Assembly (NCBI RefSeq): GCF_009727055.1
Contig: NC_052357.1
Coordinates: 86,638,721-86,702,720, forward strand
Reading direction: 5' to 3'
Length of the DNA stretch: 64,000 bases
From: Benincasa hispida
Taxonomy: Eukaryota; Streptophyta; Magnoliopsida; Cucurbitales; Cucurbitaceae
Position numbers and translations under genes: made by a program. Positions 35,001-47,440 of this stretch are shown piece by piece (the first letter of the stretch is position 1; each line of letters begins with the position of its first letter). A model generated the notes under the pieces. That model made no database searches and was not told where the DNA came from. It worked only from the letters and a program-made list of their open reading frames with translations.

Positions 35001-35481
35001 TCAATGACTTCTTCCGTAATTGTTTACTCCTCAAAACTGCATCTAGGAAATCTCTGTCCATCCGTTCTTGTTAGACAAACTTTTATGCTGTCCTATGCTT
35101 TGTGACTTCTAATCTAGCAATGAGCACTCTTCAATGTGAAATTATGAAACATAAAGATGCATAATGGATGGTTGAATCATTAGGGTTTAGGGTGTTTGTT
35201 TTTTGTTTTTTTTTTTGTTTTTTCTTTTAAATAAATAATTATCAACTATCATCTCATCAGCTTTTGGAATATGTTTTTCTATTCCCTGGATGTAGGTTTT
35301 TATCTACCACAAAGCCTTTCCAATGCCAGCATTGTCGTACAAGTTTCAAATCGATCCTCTTTCGAGTCATGAAATGGACGACTCCGCACAATTTATCTCT
35401 TCGGTTTGTTGGCGAGGCCAGTCATCTTCATTAGTAGCTGCAAACTCAACTGGGCATATCAAAATTTTGGAAATGGTTTAG
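29002..35481 (+). CDS. SPA3/SPA4-like: SPA3/SPA4-type COP1-interacting WD40 repressor of light signalling
   Basis: Seven coding exons: 29002-29679, 29847-30004, 31537-32506, 32584-32730, 32860-33171, 34825-34884 and 35296-35481. They total 2511 nt, giving 836 residues, and all phases fit. Residues about 20-280 form the degenerate kinase-like domain ([20 protein letters not shown]; catalytic-loop position [10 protein letters not shown] lacks HRD). A coiled coil runs over about 292-348 ([20 protein letters not shown]). The WD40 propeller spans about 525-835 ([52 protein letters not shown]). Length and lack of a long N-terminal extension fit SPA3/SPA4 (about 800-850 residues), not SPA1/SPA2. SPA proteins form nuclear complexes with COP1 and CUL4-DDB1 that ubiquitinate photomorphogenesis factors such as HY5. 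The start at MEASSDHL resembles other SPA3/4 starts. Confidence 0.95.
32731..32859 (+). other. Probable GC-AG intron in the SPA-type gene
   Basis: Exon 4 ends at AATCAG (32730) and the next bases are GCAATT. Exon 5 starts after CTGCAG with GGTATAAGTATTGG. Family alignment (SINQ then G-(I/V)-SIGTI) puts the junction exactly here, so the donor is GC. The nearest in-frame GT (after CACTTG, 32752) would insert seven residues AILFLHL into a WD40 blade. Confidence 0.75.
33880..34400 (+). pseudogene. LINE ORF2 fragment in SPA intron 5
   Basis: Plus-strand translation gives [20 protein letters not shown] followed by [13 protein letters not shown], the conserved block before zf-RVT in plant LINEs. 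It is broken by stops and an A-rich run near 34125. It enlarges intron 5 (33172-34824) to about 1.65 kb. Confidence 0.7.
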
Positions 35482-35705
35482 AAGAGAGGTAATGCCTTAA
35501 AGAAGGGTAAGTTGTTTGCAGAAAAATTGAGGCAGAGAGATATGTCGTATACCCAAGAAAAGCTTGTGCAGCTATAGCTTTTTACAAAGGTTAGATCTTA
35601 ATATTAAGCAACAATAATTTGGCATTATATCAGAGTGGGGGGGGGGCACTTTTGTTTGGAAGAGATTGGTGTTGCTCAAGTCTGTAGATAGCAATTCAAA
35701 GCAGT

Positions 35706-35752
<47 letters not shown>

Positions 35753-36335
35753 GTGGGGGTGGGTTGATATCCCTATATTCATGTATAAATTGAATGCAAA
35801 TCGTTCAGAGCAATTCAGTATATGGTAGTCTTGCATCCTCACCCTCACTAAAAGAAATTATTATATGTGATCATCATAGTGATGCTGTTCTATGAATAAC
35901 GTTGTAAGTTCAAAATCTGTCTACATGCATCCTAATGAGATGGTTGGCCATGTTCGATCGATTGACCGCCTAGAGCAAAGGATTAAGCTAAGTTGTTAAG
36001 TTGAATAGGGGATCCTTTCAATAAGCATTCTCTAGCTAATCTAGATAAATTCCAATTTCAATTAATCAATTAGATGGTGGAAATTGATTAGTAACTTAGC
36101 ATGCAATTTCAATTAATTGCATGATCAGCAACGATGGCACATATCCCACCTAACCCTAGGCTTTCAGCCGCCTCCCACGGACAAAATTAAATTCTGCATT
36201 CTCTTGGTCCAACTAATACATTCAATGGCCACTGACATCTCAGGTCGTAATCCGGTGGCAGTGGTAATGAGAATTGTGTTACAAATCTTACATAGGGTAT
36301 ACATTTTCGTAACCTAGGCTTTATATGTTTGTTTG
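35482..36335 (+). other. 3' flank of the SPA-type gene with (GA)n
   Basis: Presumed 3' UTR and flank. It contains a G run at about 35637-35647 and a perfect (GA)n tract at about 35716-35750. No gene seen. Confidence 0.5.
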
Positions 36336-36341
36336 GTTTTT

Positions 36342-36376
<35 letters not shown>

Positions 36377-36387
36377 TGTGTGTGTGG
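36336..36387. repeat. Compound microsatellite T(n)(GT)n
   Basis: About 27 T followed by about 11 GT units. Confidence 0.9.
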
Positions 36388-36424
36388 TAAAAGATAGGAC
36401 TAGGGGAGTATGTGATTAGGTGTG

Positions 36425-37640
36425 GTAGGCTGTGAAGGGGTGAAATTCTACTAGGAAGCTTATGAATGACAATCATGTGTCATCTTTGTCTCTCTTCACA
36501 CAGATAATTAGAGAGAGGGGAAAGAGAGGTACGATAATTCCCTCCCGTACATGTAGAAATAACTCCCTATAATGGAGAGTTATTTTATTTAAAAACATTA
36601 TGTTAAAAACAAACTTTATAATATAATATTAACAAAATAATATATGGTTGATTAATTACCATTAATTAATAAATTATATGTTAAATAATATATGGTTGAT
36701 TAATTACCATTAATTAATAAATTATATGTTATGCATCTTAATTATATTAAAATGCAACTCTCCCTTATAACTTATAGTTTATACGAATCCTATTCATATA
36801 AATGATATTTGAGTCTTATTCAAATATTTATCGCTCACGTATTGTCTAGTCATAATTATAAATCATATTTATAATCAACTAAATACCATAATGTATCAAC
36901 ATACATTATACTTTATATTAATCTTATCAACATAAATAATACATTTAATTCCCTTAAATAATTTGAATAGTTCAAATAATTTCAAAAGCAATTATCCCTT
37001 GTTTTTTCCTTAGTGAACTAGCAATGAGACCTAATGGACCTACAAATTAGAAGCTCCAATACGAGGTTAATCAATTAAACTCTTTAATTAAATTAATCAA
37101 CATTAATAACTGTCGGTCGCTCCATTAAAGATCGACAGTTGCATTCTTCGCACTGTAGATATATTTCTATGTCCATGGATATAACCAATCAACAGTAAGT
37201 TGACCATTTACAAATTGCTCATAGCTACAAACGTGTCAAATTATCGTTTTACCCCTATAGTTACATCTAACTTCTTAAGTACCACTGATTCTTCTAAGGA
37301 ACAATTAGTTATAGTCCAACTATAAACTAGACCACTCTCTAGCTAGTGAGAGAGTGAGGCGCCTCATTGTTCAAGACCTGAAATCAGCTCTTCAGGGAGA
37401 AATTCATTTACTTTCTCTTAAGATGTGAAAGAGTGAATTCCATCTTATGAAGTCGTGTTCCCAACTTCCCAATTGGATGAATCCCCAAAATGGTAAGCAT
37501 ATTAAGTTAGCGAAATTGACGACTCTCACCCATACAGATCAAAGGACCGTCTTCATAGACAGAGTTCACAACTCACTCAAGATTAATGTAAACCCTAGAA
37601 CTTGACTTCCTAAATAGCATGCTTGAAAGCTCTTATTATT
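36425..37640. repeat. Copia-type LTR fragment with a 48-bp tandem duplication
   Basis: Sequence at about 37020-37440 is a diverged relative of 50820-51180 and 56310-56650 (shared GAGACC/GGACCTGTAGAT region, AAAGATCGACAG, TACCCCTATAGTTACATCT, TTAAGTACCACTGA). These are LTRs of one Copia group. A perfect 48-bp duplication occupies 36636-36683 and 36684-36731. Confidence 0.6.
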
Positions 37641-39130
37641 GTTGTTAATTATTTTAGAGAAGGTTTATGGAGTTAGTTTTATTTTGATTTAAGTATGAAG
37701 TTAGTAAGTGAAGTAATAAAAGAAGAAAATTTTCTAAGTGTTCAAGCTCTAAAAAGGAAAGAACTAAGTCTTAATTGAAAAATATTCCCACTGTTAGTAA
37801 AAGAAGCTCTCGGGTCCAAATAAGAATTTCCAACACTTGGTGAAGTTTTGAGAAGTTTAAGAAAAATGAGGCTGGGTGTGGGGAGATTTGTGGCATGAGG
37901 AAGAATGCAGCTAAAATGCCTTGACGGTGAGCAAAGGAAGGCATGCTGTAGGCAAGCTTGGGCGAAGACCTTGGTGGGCAAATCATGGGAAGGCTTGCCA
38001 AAAGAAAATGAAGCTTGCAAGAAGGCCTAAGTGAAAAGTGAAGGAGCCTTGGACAAGGAAGATTGGAAGCTGTAGGTGATGGCATGGGAAGTAGCATAGG
38101 TGGTGGAAGAGAGCCTATGGTTGAGAGACGGGAGTGTGAAGGCCATGCTACTTGAGGTGTTGGTGTGCGAAGGGAAATATTTTCTTAAGCCTGATTAAGA
38201 GGCTAAGTGGCATAATTAGAAACTTCATACAAGAGTTAGTGGCATGAGGTGTCACTTAAATAAGCAAAGTAGTCTTGTGCAAGCGCCTGAAGTCAGCTTG
38301 CGTGTCCTAGTACCCACATCCAGTGTTAGTGAGTGTGGGACTGTGCCATCCAGCCCATTGGTGTGCCTAGGTTACCGTAAGCTTGACATTGGCCTAGTTT
38401 TGAAATTTTAGTGTTGGTAAGCCATTGTGGAGTCCGTTAAGAAGTATCGTTGATGTTAAGTTATTGAATTGCATAAATGAGGACTCTAAAAAGAATATAA
38501 AGCTTACTTAAGTTAAAGGAAAAAGGACCTAAAAGGCTAAGTTAGCTAAGTCATGTAAGCTCAAAGGTGAGCAAATATCATAATCCAAGGATTGTTTATT
38601 TATGTGACAGACCAAACAGAGATTGGAAGGGCCTATAACCCTTTTAAAGCTAGCTAGTATCAGTGAGTAACATAATTTTATAAATATTATTCTTAAAATG
38701 ATTTTCATGCCTATGTTTTATGAATGTTTACTTAAGTGCTTTCAAAGCCTTTTCTAGTCGAGCATGATTTATGTTAAATGAATGATTTACCAAGCATGAG
38801 TTTCCTCTTGAAAAGCTAAAAGCTTCAATGTTTTAAAAACATGAATTTCTTATAAAGGAAAGTTATATGCTATGTTTCCATATGATGTTCCAAGCATGAT
38901 TTCGATAATGCAAAGCATTCTTCGTATATTCATGAAGGTTGAAACATTGAACAATTTCTTATAAAGAAAAGTTATATGCTATGTTTCCAAATGATAACTA
39001 ACATAAAACCCATGACATTAAACATTGTCATCATCAACTTTTACTACTCTCCTAACTACGCACGTGATAGTTAATAGTAATTTAATGTTACAAGTCCAAT
39101 TAAACATGTAATCTACGGAATTGACATTCA
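37641..39130. repeat. Unclassified repetitive DNA, possible gypsy LTR
   Basis: Non-coding, moderately GC-rich compared with its surroundings at 37900-38400. A 30-36 bp near-identical direct repeat lies at about 38844 and 38954 (CTTATAAAG(G/A)AAAGTTATATG). No protein motif; boundaries not found. Confidence 0.35.
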
Positions 39131-40003
39131 TTATAGCATTTATTGATGACCAATCAATATAGAATAAAAAGAAGTAACATTAAAAGATAAAGAGTCATGC
39201 AATTCCATACAATTCCTAAGTATTAATTCAAATCTATATGTAAATTCAACAACACCCTGAAACAAAGAATCTAGCCACTCACGGTTCTCAAAAACATATT
39301 CACATAAAAAATTGATGGCATTCGAATAGAGAAAAACAAAGAACAAGAGAACCCCGTCCATAACGCTCCTCCTTTGCTAGAATCGCCACTCTTATCTCTG
39401 TTAGCACGTCGGGAAGTTGAACGGTTTCCACAATCGTTATTCACTCTCTATTCTTTGGCAAGGACTCTCTCTTTTGGGTTTAGATGTCTTCCCTCTAGGT
39501 TAGGATCGTCCTCTTCAGTGTTTAGAGGCGTACAAAAAATTAGAAGATCGTAAATTAGGAACCAAATCCTTGCCAAAATTAACAAAATTTTCAAATAAGG
39601 AAAGCCAACATCGCAATGCTCAGACACAACATTGCAATGCTGGTCTAATTTTTTTGTAGCGTTGCGATACTTAGATACAGCGTTGCAGTGTTGCCTCCTT
39701 AAGTGCACTTCCTTTGAGCATTTATCCCTGCATCACATCGTAATGTTGCAATGCTATAACTAGCATTGTGACGCTTTGCCCTTTGGCTTCATTAGTATTT
39801 TTCCTCTATTTTCTTCATTCCCTTTGGTCCATTGCTCAACCTTTAAGCCTAATTTAATCCTATTGGCTTATTTTGAGTATAATTCACTTCTTGATCATAA
39901 ATCCAGAAAATCACTAGCAAACACGTCAAATATGATAAAAACACATTAAAAACAATCCTAAATCTAAGGCAAACAATGTCCATTTTGTGTACGTTTCACC
40001 ACC
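39131..40003 (-). repeat. Probable 3' LTR region of a minus-strand Athila-like gypsy element
   Basis: The right edge abuts a polypurine-like stretch (minus strand TTAAGTTTCGGGTGG then TGAAACGTACAC), as at the start of a gypsy 3' LTR. The LTR contains several TTGCAA/GCAATGCT-type words at 39608-39775. The left limit is not determined. Confidence 0.5.
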
Positions 40004-42321
40004 CGAAACTTAAGATTTTGCTAGTCCCGCACAAAGAAGAAACAAGAAAATAGAAAAGTTCTAAATAAGTGTGCTAGTGATTCATGCCTCAGAGAATAGT
40101 CACTTGAGAACTCAAGCAGAAACATTCAAGCAAGTCTATCATTATGCTCGTCCATGCCAAATCTAATCATCTTCCATATGTATGTGTGCAAGTCATATTC
40201 AATTTAAACTTAGAGACTAAAGTTCGGCTCAAGAAAGCTTCTCCAATTTTTTCCCTACTCTAGCTCATGCACCAGTCATCAAGTATCCACACATTTCAAG
40301 AAAGTAATATGTCCACTAAGGTACCTTAATTAGAATCTCGAGTTTTAAAACTTGCATAATTTTACCTAGGGGTACTAGCTTTCACACACTCATTGCTAGG
40401 AATTGTACCTAGTCAATTCCCAGGTATCCCAACTAATCACAGGAAGGTAGCTCTTTTTACCCCCATCCATGCATACAATTACAAGTTTACAAAGCATAAA
40501 ATAAAATCTTTATTTTAAGCACATGAGTGATCACTATATTTTTTTTTTCAAAGGCGAACAAAATATTCTTTTCTTTCCTCTTAGTCTAACATTACAAACC
40601 ATCATGTCATCCACTCTCCAACTGATGGAGCCTTTTGAGGTGACAATCAAATACGCTAAACATGATTCTAGTTTTAATTAACGTTTCTAAATTGAAGTGA
40701 CTATGTGCTCATGATATGAGAAACTCAAAGAGGGACACAGATAGATCATATTTCAAGACATTACTATCCTATTTCCACTATGAGTCATTCAACATGCATA
40801 TTCAAGTCTCATCATGGACAATCAATATCAACAACACATAACAAATAACTCATACAAACTCTCAGAACCCAATTAATTTTTTTTTTCAAAATTTCTACAT
40901 AACATGCATAGCAGGATAAGACTAAATAAACTTGCAAAATAGGATAATCAAACAAACATAAAAGTACGAAAGACACCTCCCACCCCAAACTTAGAAATTT
41001 GCATTGCCCTCAATGCAAGAAAAGAATAAAACACAAAGAGACAAGTTTGGGAGCATGTAGGAGTCCACCAGGCTAGAGGAAAGAGTACTTTGTGTTGAAA
41101 ATAGACCCAGAAAAATATGAGAACAAATGAGTGATGCTTTGACTTTAAAAAAAAAACAACTAAAGCAAAAACAGAAAAATAAATAAAGCAGTAAAATTAT
41201 TGGGTTGCCTCCCAACAGGTGCTTGGTTTAACATCTCTTAGATAGACCGGATCCCAAAGTCATTATTTGAAAACCAGGTTCTTTATCTTTCTTTCTTCAT
41301 CACCACAATAATGCTTAAGTTTTGACCATTGACTTTGAATCTCGATTCTTTTTCTCCTTGCACTTCCACAGCTCCATAAGGAGAAGCTTTTAACATCATA
41401 AATGGTCCTGACCATCTAGTCTCGAGTTTACCTGGAAACAAACGTAAACGTGAATTAAAAAACAAAACTCTTTATCCAGGATAAAATGTACGACGAATGA
41501 TCTTCTTGTCATGCCATTTAGTAGTTCTTTCTTTGTACAACTTGGCATTCTCATAATCTTGATCACAAAACTCTTCCAACTCAGCAAGTTCCACCAATTT
41601 CTTCTCTCTCACCTCCTGTAGATCAAAGTTTAACTTCTTGATAGCCTAATAATCTTTGCTCTCTAGCTCCAGGGGTAAGTGACAAGCCTTTCCAAACACC
41701 AATCTATACGGTGAAGTACCAATTGGAGTCTTGAAAGCTGTACGGTAGGCCCATAATGCATCATCTAACTTGAGAGCCCAATCCTTCCTGTTAATTTGAA
41801 TTGTCTTTTCAAGAATCTGTTTGATTTCCATGTTAGATACCTCAATAAGACAGTTAGTTTGAGGACAATATGTTGTGACAATCTTATGTTTCACACTATA
41901 TTTAGACATCATGGAATCAAACAACTTGTTACAAAAATGAGATCCCTCATTACTTATGATAGCCCTAGGTGTACCAAACCTTGTGAAAATATTTTTATGC
42001 AAGTATTTCAAAACACTGCGAGTATTATTATTCATAGTAGCTACAACTCTACCCATTTAGATATGTAATCAACTGCAACTAAAATATATGCATGACCTCC
42101 AGAAAACACAAGAAAGGGCCCTATAAAGTCAATATCCCAAACATAAAAAAGCTTCACCTCCAAAATAGGAGTCATAGGAAACTCATGTTGCCTACAGATA
42201 TTGCTAGTACGTTGGCACCTATCACAAGATTTAACAAAAGTATAACAATCTTTAAAAAGAGAAGACCAATAAAAACTTGATTGAAGTACCTTAGCTGTAG
42301 TTTTAGTTAGTCCAAAATGAT
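40004..42321 (-). pseudogene. Athila-like gypsy integrase and 3' internal region, truncated
   Basis: Minus strand. The integrase spans about 42321-41283. It includes an HHCC-type end (CDRCQRTSNICRQHEFP), catalytic core DIDFIGPF, then [10 protein letters not shown], in which Asn replaces the second catalytic Asp. [14 protein letters not shown] carries the third acidic residue, followed by [20 protein letters not shown] and C-terminal KLETRWSGPFMM. One stop separates the core from the C-terminus. About 1.2 kb of non-coding spacer follows toward the LTR, with the conserved ACCCCAAACTTAG block near 40983. Upstream pol is missing because another element begins at 42322. Confidence 0.85.
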
Positions 42322-43759
42322 TGATAACTCTAAAAAAGAGTTATAATTCCTAGTTTAATTTAGGCTCGTCAATGGATTTTACACGTTAATTATGTTATTT
42401 TGTAGTTATTGAGCACTAAAGAAGTAGAATTGGGCTTAAGATGTCAAACAGGGTTAATTTGAAGCAATTTGAAGATAATTTGAGCACCGGACTTCAAAAG
42501 AGGGAAATGACCAAAATACCCCTGATAGAGCATTGCAACCCTCACAACACTATAACGTAATGCTGTAAGGCATAATGTGTGGATGCAGATCAGCGTTGCA
42601 ACGCTACGAATTTTGACAGAAAAGTGCTGAAATCCGCGCGCACCTAAAATTTGCATCAGAGTTGCAACGTTTCCTCAACCCTACCCCAACGGTCGAGGGT
42701 CGGATGGACAAGAGCATTGCAATGCTGCGACTGTTATATAAATCGTTTCTTTCCAAATTAGGTAAAGGAGAGAGAAAAGTTAGGTCGTCTTGGAGAGTAT
42801 GTTGCTCGGTTTTGGCCATTCCATGCCAAAACTCATGAGATTTCCTTTCATTATGAGTTATAATCATAAATTTTGGCATCGTGAGTCAGATTTGATGAAC
42901 GATTGAAGGCCACGACGTTGATTCTTGAAGTTTATAGGGATTTTCTTGAATTCTTCGAAGTTTGTTATGAATTTTTGACTGGATGTTTTTGTTTCTTTGT
43001 GATTTCCATTCTTTGCTTTAAATTCTAGCACAAGCATATAGGATCGATGAATTGACGACTCAGATTTCTTATATGTTTGTCTTTGCTATATGTGTTTTTG
43101 ATGCCCATAATTGCATTAAAAGCATTCTTGATTCAGTAGCAATAGGTTTTAGTTTGAATTATGGCATGATTTCTAGGCTATCTAGGATCACCTAATTAAT
43201 AACAAAATCTAAAGATTGGAAATGCATTAGGATAGAATTGACCATTTTTGCTTAATTTTTTAATCAATCCATGAACGTAATGCAATTAACTAAGTAAATG
43301 TCTTTGTAACGAGCTTAGTTAATTTAGGGATTAATGGCATGTTTATTCTCATTAGAAGTTTGTATGAGATGTCCCTACATTCGATTAGACTTGAGAAATC
43401 GTTAATTCAAGATTGTTTTCATAATTAATCGATGATTAGATTCATAGAAAGCCCTAAGATCTCTAAAACAATGAAGGTAATCTTATGTTCCATCTCTCTC
43501 TTTCTCAATCTATCTTACTTTTCTGCATTTTAATTTTCGCATTTAGTTTTCCTGTCAATCAAACCAAAACCCTCATTTTTACTAGTTTCCACAATCAAAT
43601 TTAGCTTTGAGAGATTTAATTCTTGGCATCTTTGTGGTTCGATCCTGTGCTTACCATTTGTGCTACCTAGTAGTATAAGTAGTAGTTCGGTGAATTTAGA
43701 AATATTATTTGCTTAGGCTAGGGGTCTAAGAAACGATATTAGATTCTCTACGGCCAACA
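42322..43759 (+). repeat. 5' LTR of a plus-strand Athila-like gypsy element (1438 bp)
   Basis: Starts TGATAACTCTA and ends GGCCAACA. Three bases later a gypsy-type PBS reads TGGCATCATTGTTGGGGAG (43763-43781), close to the TGGCGCCGTTGCCGGGGA form common in Athila elements. It contains TTGCAA-centred words at 42523-42725. Inserted head to head against the integrase fragment on its left. Confidence 0.85.
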
Positions 43760-45360
43760 AAGTGGCATCATTGTTGGGGAGACAAACCAATTAATCTCTT
43801 TTAGTTGAATTTGACTTGTAAACTTTAAAAACCACAAAAATATTTTTATTTTTCTTGTGTCTACTTGTTTTATCATGACAAATAATTTGAACATTTATTA
43901 TACCCTTCTTGTGAGGTGAGCGACTCAACAAAGAGAAGAAGAGGTAAGAGAATTTTGTGCGCTTAGAAATAAAATATTTGAACTAACCTTTATTGTTCAA
44001 GTTTTGGCTACAAGGCATTTGCAGGAGCTTGAGACATGTCGAGTCTGTTTACTTCAAGGTCATTCATCCAAAGCATGTCCTCAATTTTTGTGCGGTCCTG
44101 TGCACGATACCTATTTTCTTTGGGAGATGCCTAGCCCGAGCTTGACGTCAATGAATGCTTCTTTTGCCAATTTAGGTATTTCGTTGGAAAATTTGGTTAG
44201 GGAACTTTCTAATAGCTATGGTGAGTTTGTGTAGGAACCCCCTATAATCATTAGGAATTCTCAAGTTACCAGCAAGATAGCTTCTATTTTGGATCCGAAG
44301 CTAGAACTAATTTTCAGAGTCCGAGTGACCTTGTTGCTCAGATTATTAAATTAGTTGGGAGACTTGAGGAATCCTTGGTGCATCCATCTTCTGAGAGTAC
44401 TAGGATGAGCAGAGAATTGACCAACATTGATCACCTCGTTGAGAAACAGATTCCTCACACTCCCAGCCAGGGTATGACGTTGAGTCCTATAATATATGAA
44501 CTTGCTGATAGTTATTTTAGTGCATGCAGGAATCTATTGAGTTTCACCTGGAGATTCAAGCCTCCATGCTAGTTAAGATGGATCTTGTTTCTCAATTTGC
44601 AATTTCCATGTCGACACTGGAGAGCCGTCCAAAGCTTCATAATGTTTATACTATGGAGGCTGAGTTTGTGGGAGAATTTTATCTTTTCAGTGATGATGAT
44701 GTTTATCCACTGTTATGTTCAAAACAAGTCAGTGAGGTTGAGTATGAGCCCAAGCTTAACGAGGTGTCCCAAGTTATAGAGTTAGAGGCTTCCAAGCCTT
44801 GATTTATTCTTCCGTCTGGCATCTCGTTTATTTTTTAATATTGCTCATTTTCCCTCACGAGTCAGAGTCTGTTGAGTCGAAGTCTATATTTTCAGAAGAG
44901 ACAGTCTTTGAGTCTTTTATTTTAATTCCCTTTTCTTTTATAAATGAAAAAAAAAATCACAAATTCGACTTGTCTGGTTGTTTTCAAATGATGGGAACCC
45001 TTATAGCCTTGATAGGCTATATCGACTCATCTAAGAAAAAACTGGAGAAATACGAGAATTTTTTTGTATCTTGATAGAGGACAGGTCACATCGAGCAATC
45101 GACGTTAAAAATTTGCCCTTCCTGGAGGGAGCCAGGTGAACAAATTTACTTTTTTTTTTTTTTTTTTTTTTGTAGGTTGCTCTCATTGGCCCTGAAGAAG
45201 AAAGAAAAATCAGATAAAGTCACCTTCTTACCCATCGCCCCGTGCATATAAATATTATCAGGGGAGGTTTTTTGTTCCCTTGTCTTTTTTTATTTCATTG
45301 GGCTTAACTAGAGATACATTGAGGACAATGTATCAACTTAATTTGGGGGTAGGGTACCTG
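43760..45360 (+). pseudogene. Internal region of the Athila-like element: gag remnant, no pol
   Basis: After the PBS, plus-strand frames give a gag-like part with zinc knuckle CRVCLLQGHSSKAC (C-x2-C-x4-H-x4-C) in the ORF 44004-44234. Broken frames at 44375-44802 and 44799-45074 follow. The region ends with ACATTGAGGACAATGTATC and a TTTGGGGGTAGGG purine tract (about 45310-45355), the usual sequence before a gypsy 3' LTR. Protease, RT and integrase are absent, so this is a pol-deleted derivative. Confidence 0.7.
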
Positions 45361-45504
45361 TTGGGTAGAGTTTCCTTTTTAACTTTGGGTCCTTGAGCGG
45401 TGTGCTCGGACAATGTTTTATGCTTAATTGTTTTTTTTGCTCTTTGCTTAGTTTGTTATGATGATAGTTTATGACACACTTGAAAGAATCGTGAGGTCCA
45501 CTGT

Positions 45505-45987
45505 GGAAGCGCATATCATTTCTAATTCTCAATTTTCACAGAATACAAAATTATAGAGAAATAATTATGCAATTTAAACTAATTTAACATCATGCAAATT
45601 GGAAAGAATTAGGGTTATAAATTACATATCGTTGAAGAACCGATTCTTCGCGTATTTCCTCTTCAAAGGGTCACGAATTCTTCGCAAACGAACACCCAAA
45701 AATCCAATTTTGACACCACCACTAGAGAGACTCTTGTATTCTCCTTGGGGTTGAGAATTAACAGGAGATGTGGGTTTTGTTATTCTTTTGGGAAGAGGAA
45801 GGAAATTTTGAGAGGAGAGGAATTTTTTCTTGGGAGAATCCTTTTAGGGAAAAATCACATAGACTTACTCCGTGTGAAAAAGAAGATGAAAACGAAAAAA
45901 CCAACCCCCACTCATTTCCCACGATTGATTAAGGAAATAATTAAGGGGATGGAAGTTGAAACTCCCTATATATATATATATATATAC

Positions 45988-46050
<63 letters not shown>

Positions 46051-46340
46051 TATATATAACTATATGTTATATCAAATATGACACATAGTCTATAGTTTAC
46101 ATTATATCAAATATAATATAATCTATAGTTTTAATTCTCTCAATTAATCATGGTATTTAATATAAATCAAATCTATATTAAATTTAATTATATGAACCCA
46201 ATTCACATAATTAATATTTGAATTATATTCAAATATTTAATTCCTCTCAAATAAACTTTATATTATAATGTATCAAATATATTATATTAATTTATATCAT
46301 ATATAATTAATTTGAATTAATATTTTGTGTATTCTTTTAA
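45505..46340. repeat. LTR-like fragment with TA/TACATA microsatellite
   Basis: The segment begins GGAAGCGCATATCATTTC, like the outer part of Copia LTRs in this window. It holds a (TA)n(TACATA)n tract at about 45967-46058, then AT-rich sequence similar to 50560-50700. No coding region. Confidence 0.45.
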
Positions 46341-47139
46341 AATACAATGAAAATTTTGATTTATTCATCATATTAATGTCGAACCCATGAAAATAAAATA
46401 TCAACGAAAATGTCAACTTGTCGATGAAAATTTAATACTATGTTTAGAATAGGTAAAACTAGAAGTAGAGTTATATATATATATTTGATTATTTGTAGGA
46501 TGGGAGGATTAAACCTCAAACTTTAAAATTTGTAGTATAAATTTATGTCAATTAAGCTATACTAATATATTAGTATAACGGTTATATAAATTCACATTGA
46601 AAGAAGTATAAAAGTGTTGGAGAGAGAGAATATGAAGGGAAGAGAAAAAACAAGACTTTTTATTATATTTAAACATTGACTTTATTCTATTTTAGTTGTA
46701 CTTTGTAGATTAAGGACACGATTAAGTTAAATTTTTAACTTAATGTTTCCAAAGTGTAAAAAAAAAAAATGTTTGCAAATAGTTAGAATGTGAATCTAAA
46801 CATTAAAAAAAAATAATAATAACAAAATGAAAATCGTGCGAGTGTAATATAAAAAATAATTAACTAACTAATTTACAAACTATATATTTTTTATTTATTA
46901 ATTTATATTTTTGTTTTGAGTATTTTTTTTTCTTATATGTATTTTTTAAAATCCACTTGATATTTTATCGATATTTCTATCGACATATATAAAATTGAGA
47001 TTTTGACATTTTTATCGATGTCAATATTTTAAATTACTTATATTTTCTAAGATCCAAACTCAATCTTTTTAAAGCTAATTTTTATAAAATTAGTTAAATA
47101 ATAATAATAATAATAATAATCAATTTTGCGGGAAAAAGA
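46341..47139. other. AT-rich DNA without recognisable genes
   Basis: An (ATA)n tract lies at about 47099-47120. Nothing coding is seen. Confidence 0.5.
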
Positions 47140-47440
47140 TATAATGCCAAAATGTTTTCTATTATAAATATGATAATTATGTAGATGTCTGTGCATAACC
47201 GTCATAGGTTAAAACTCATCCATTAACCTCTTCAATTAATCCTCCATAATTATCTTGTCCCCTCTTTATGTTTCATTCTTGTAACCACTATTCTCACAAC
47301 CCTATAAATAGAGGTTGTAGAGATCATTTGAAAACACACCTCAATTGAGCATAATATATATGTTCTCTACTTTCTTCTCTCCATTTCTCTCTCATGTTCT
47401 TATGTTTGTTCTTCTCTCATCTCTATTTTATAACACATTA
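47140..47440 (+). repeat. Copia LTR end with PBS-like motif
   Basis: A CCTATAAATAGAGG promoter-like motif (about 47302-47315) is followed by a pyrimidine-rich stretch and TTATAACACATTATCAACACGA. That matches the LTR-end/PBS junction of some plant Copia elements (TTATCAGCACGA type). No pol follows, so it is a fragment. Confidence 0.45.

Noticed and set aside
37742..38097. Two overlapping minus-strand ORFs of about 100 codons
   Set aside because: Low-complexity Ser/Pro/Leu-rich readings of unclassified repeat DNA, in two frames at once; no family.
45745..46059. ORFs with TYTYTY/MYMYMY repeats
   Set aside because: Translation of the TA/TACATA microsatellite and LTR sequence.
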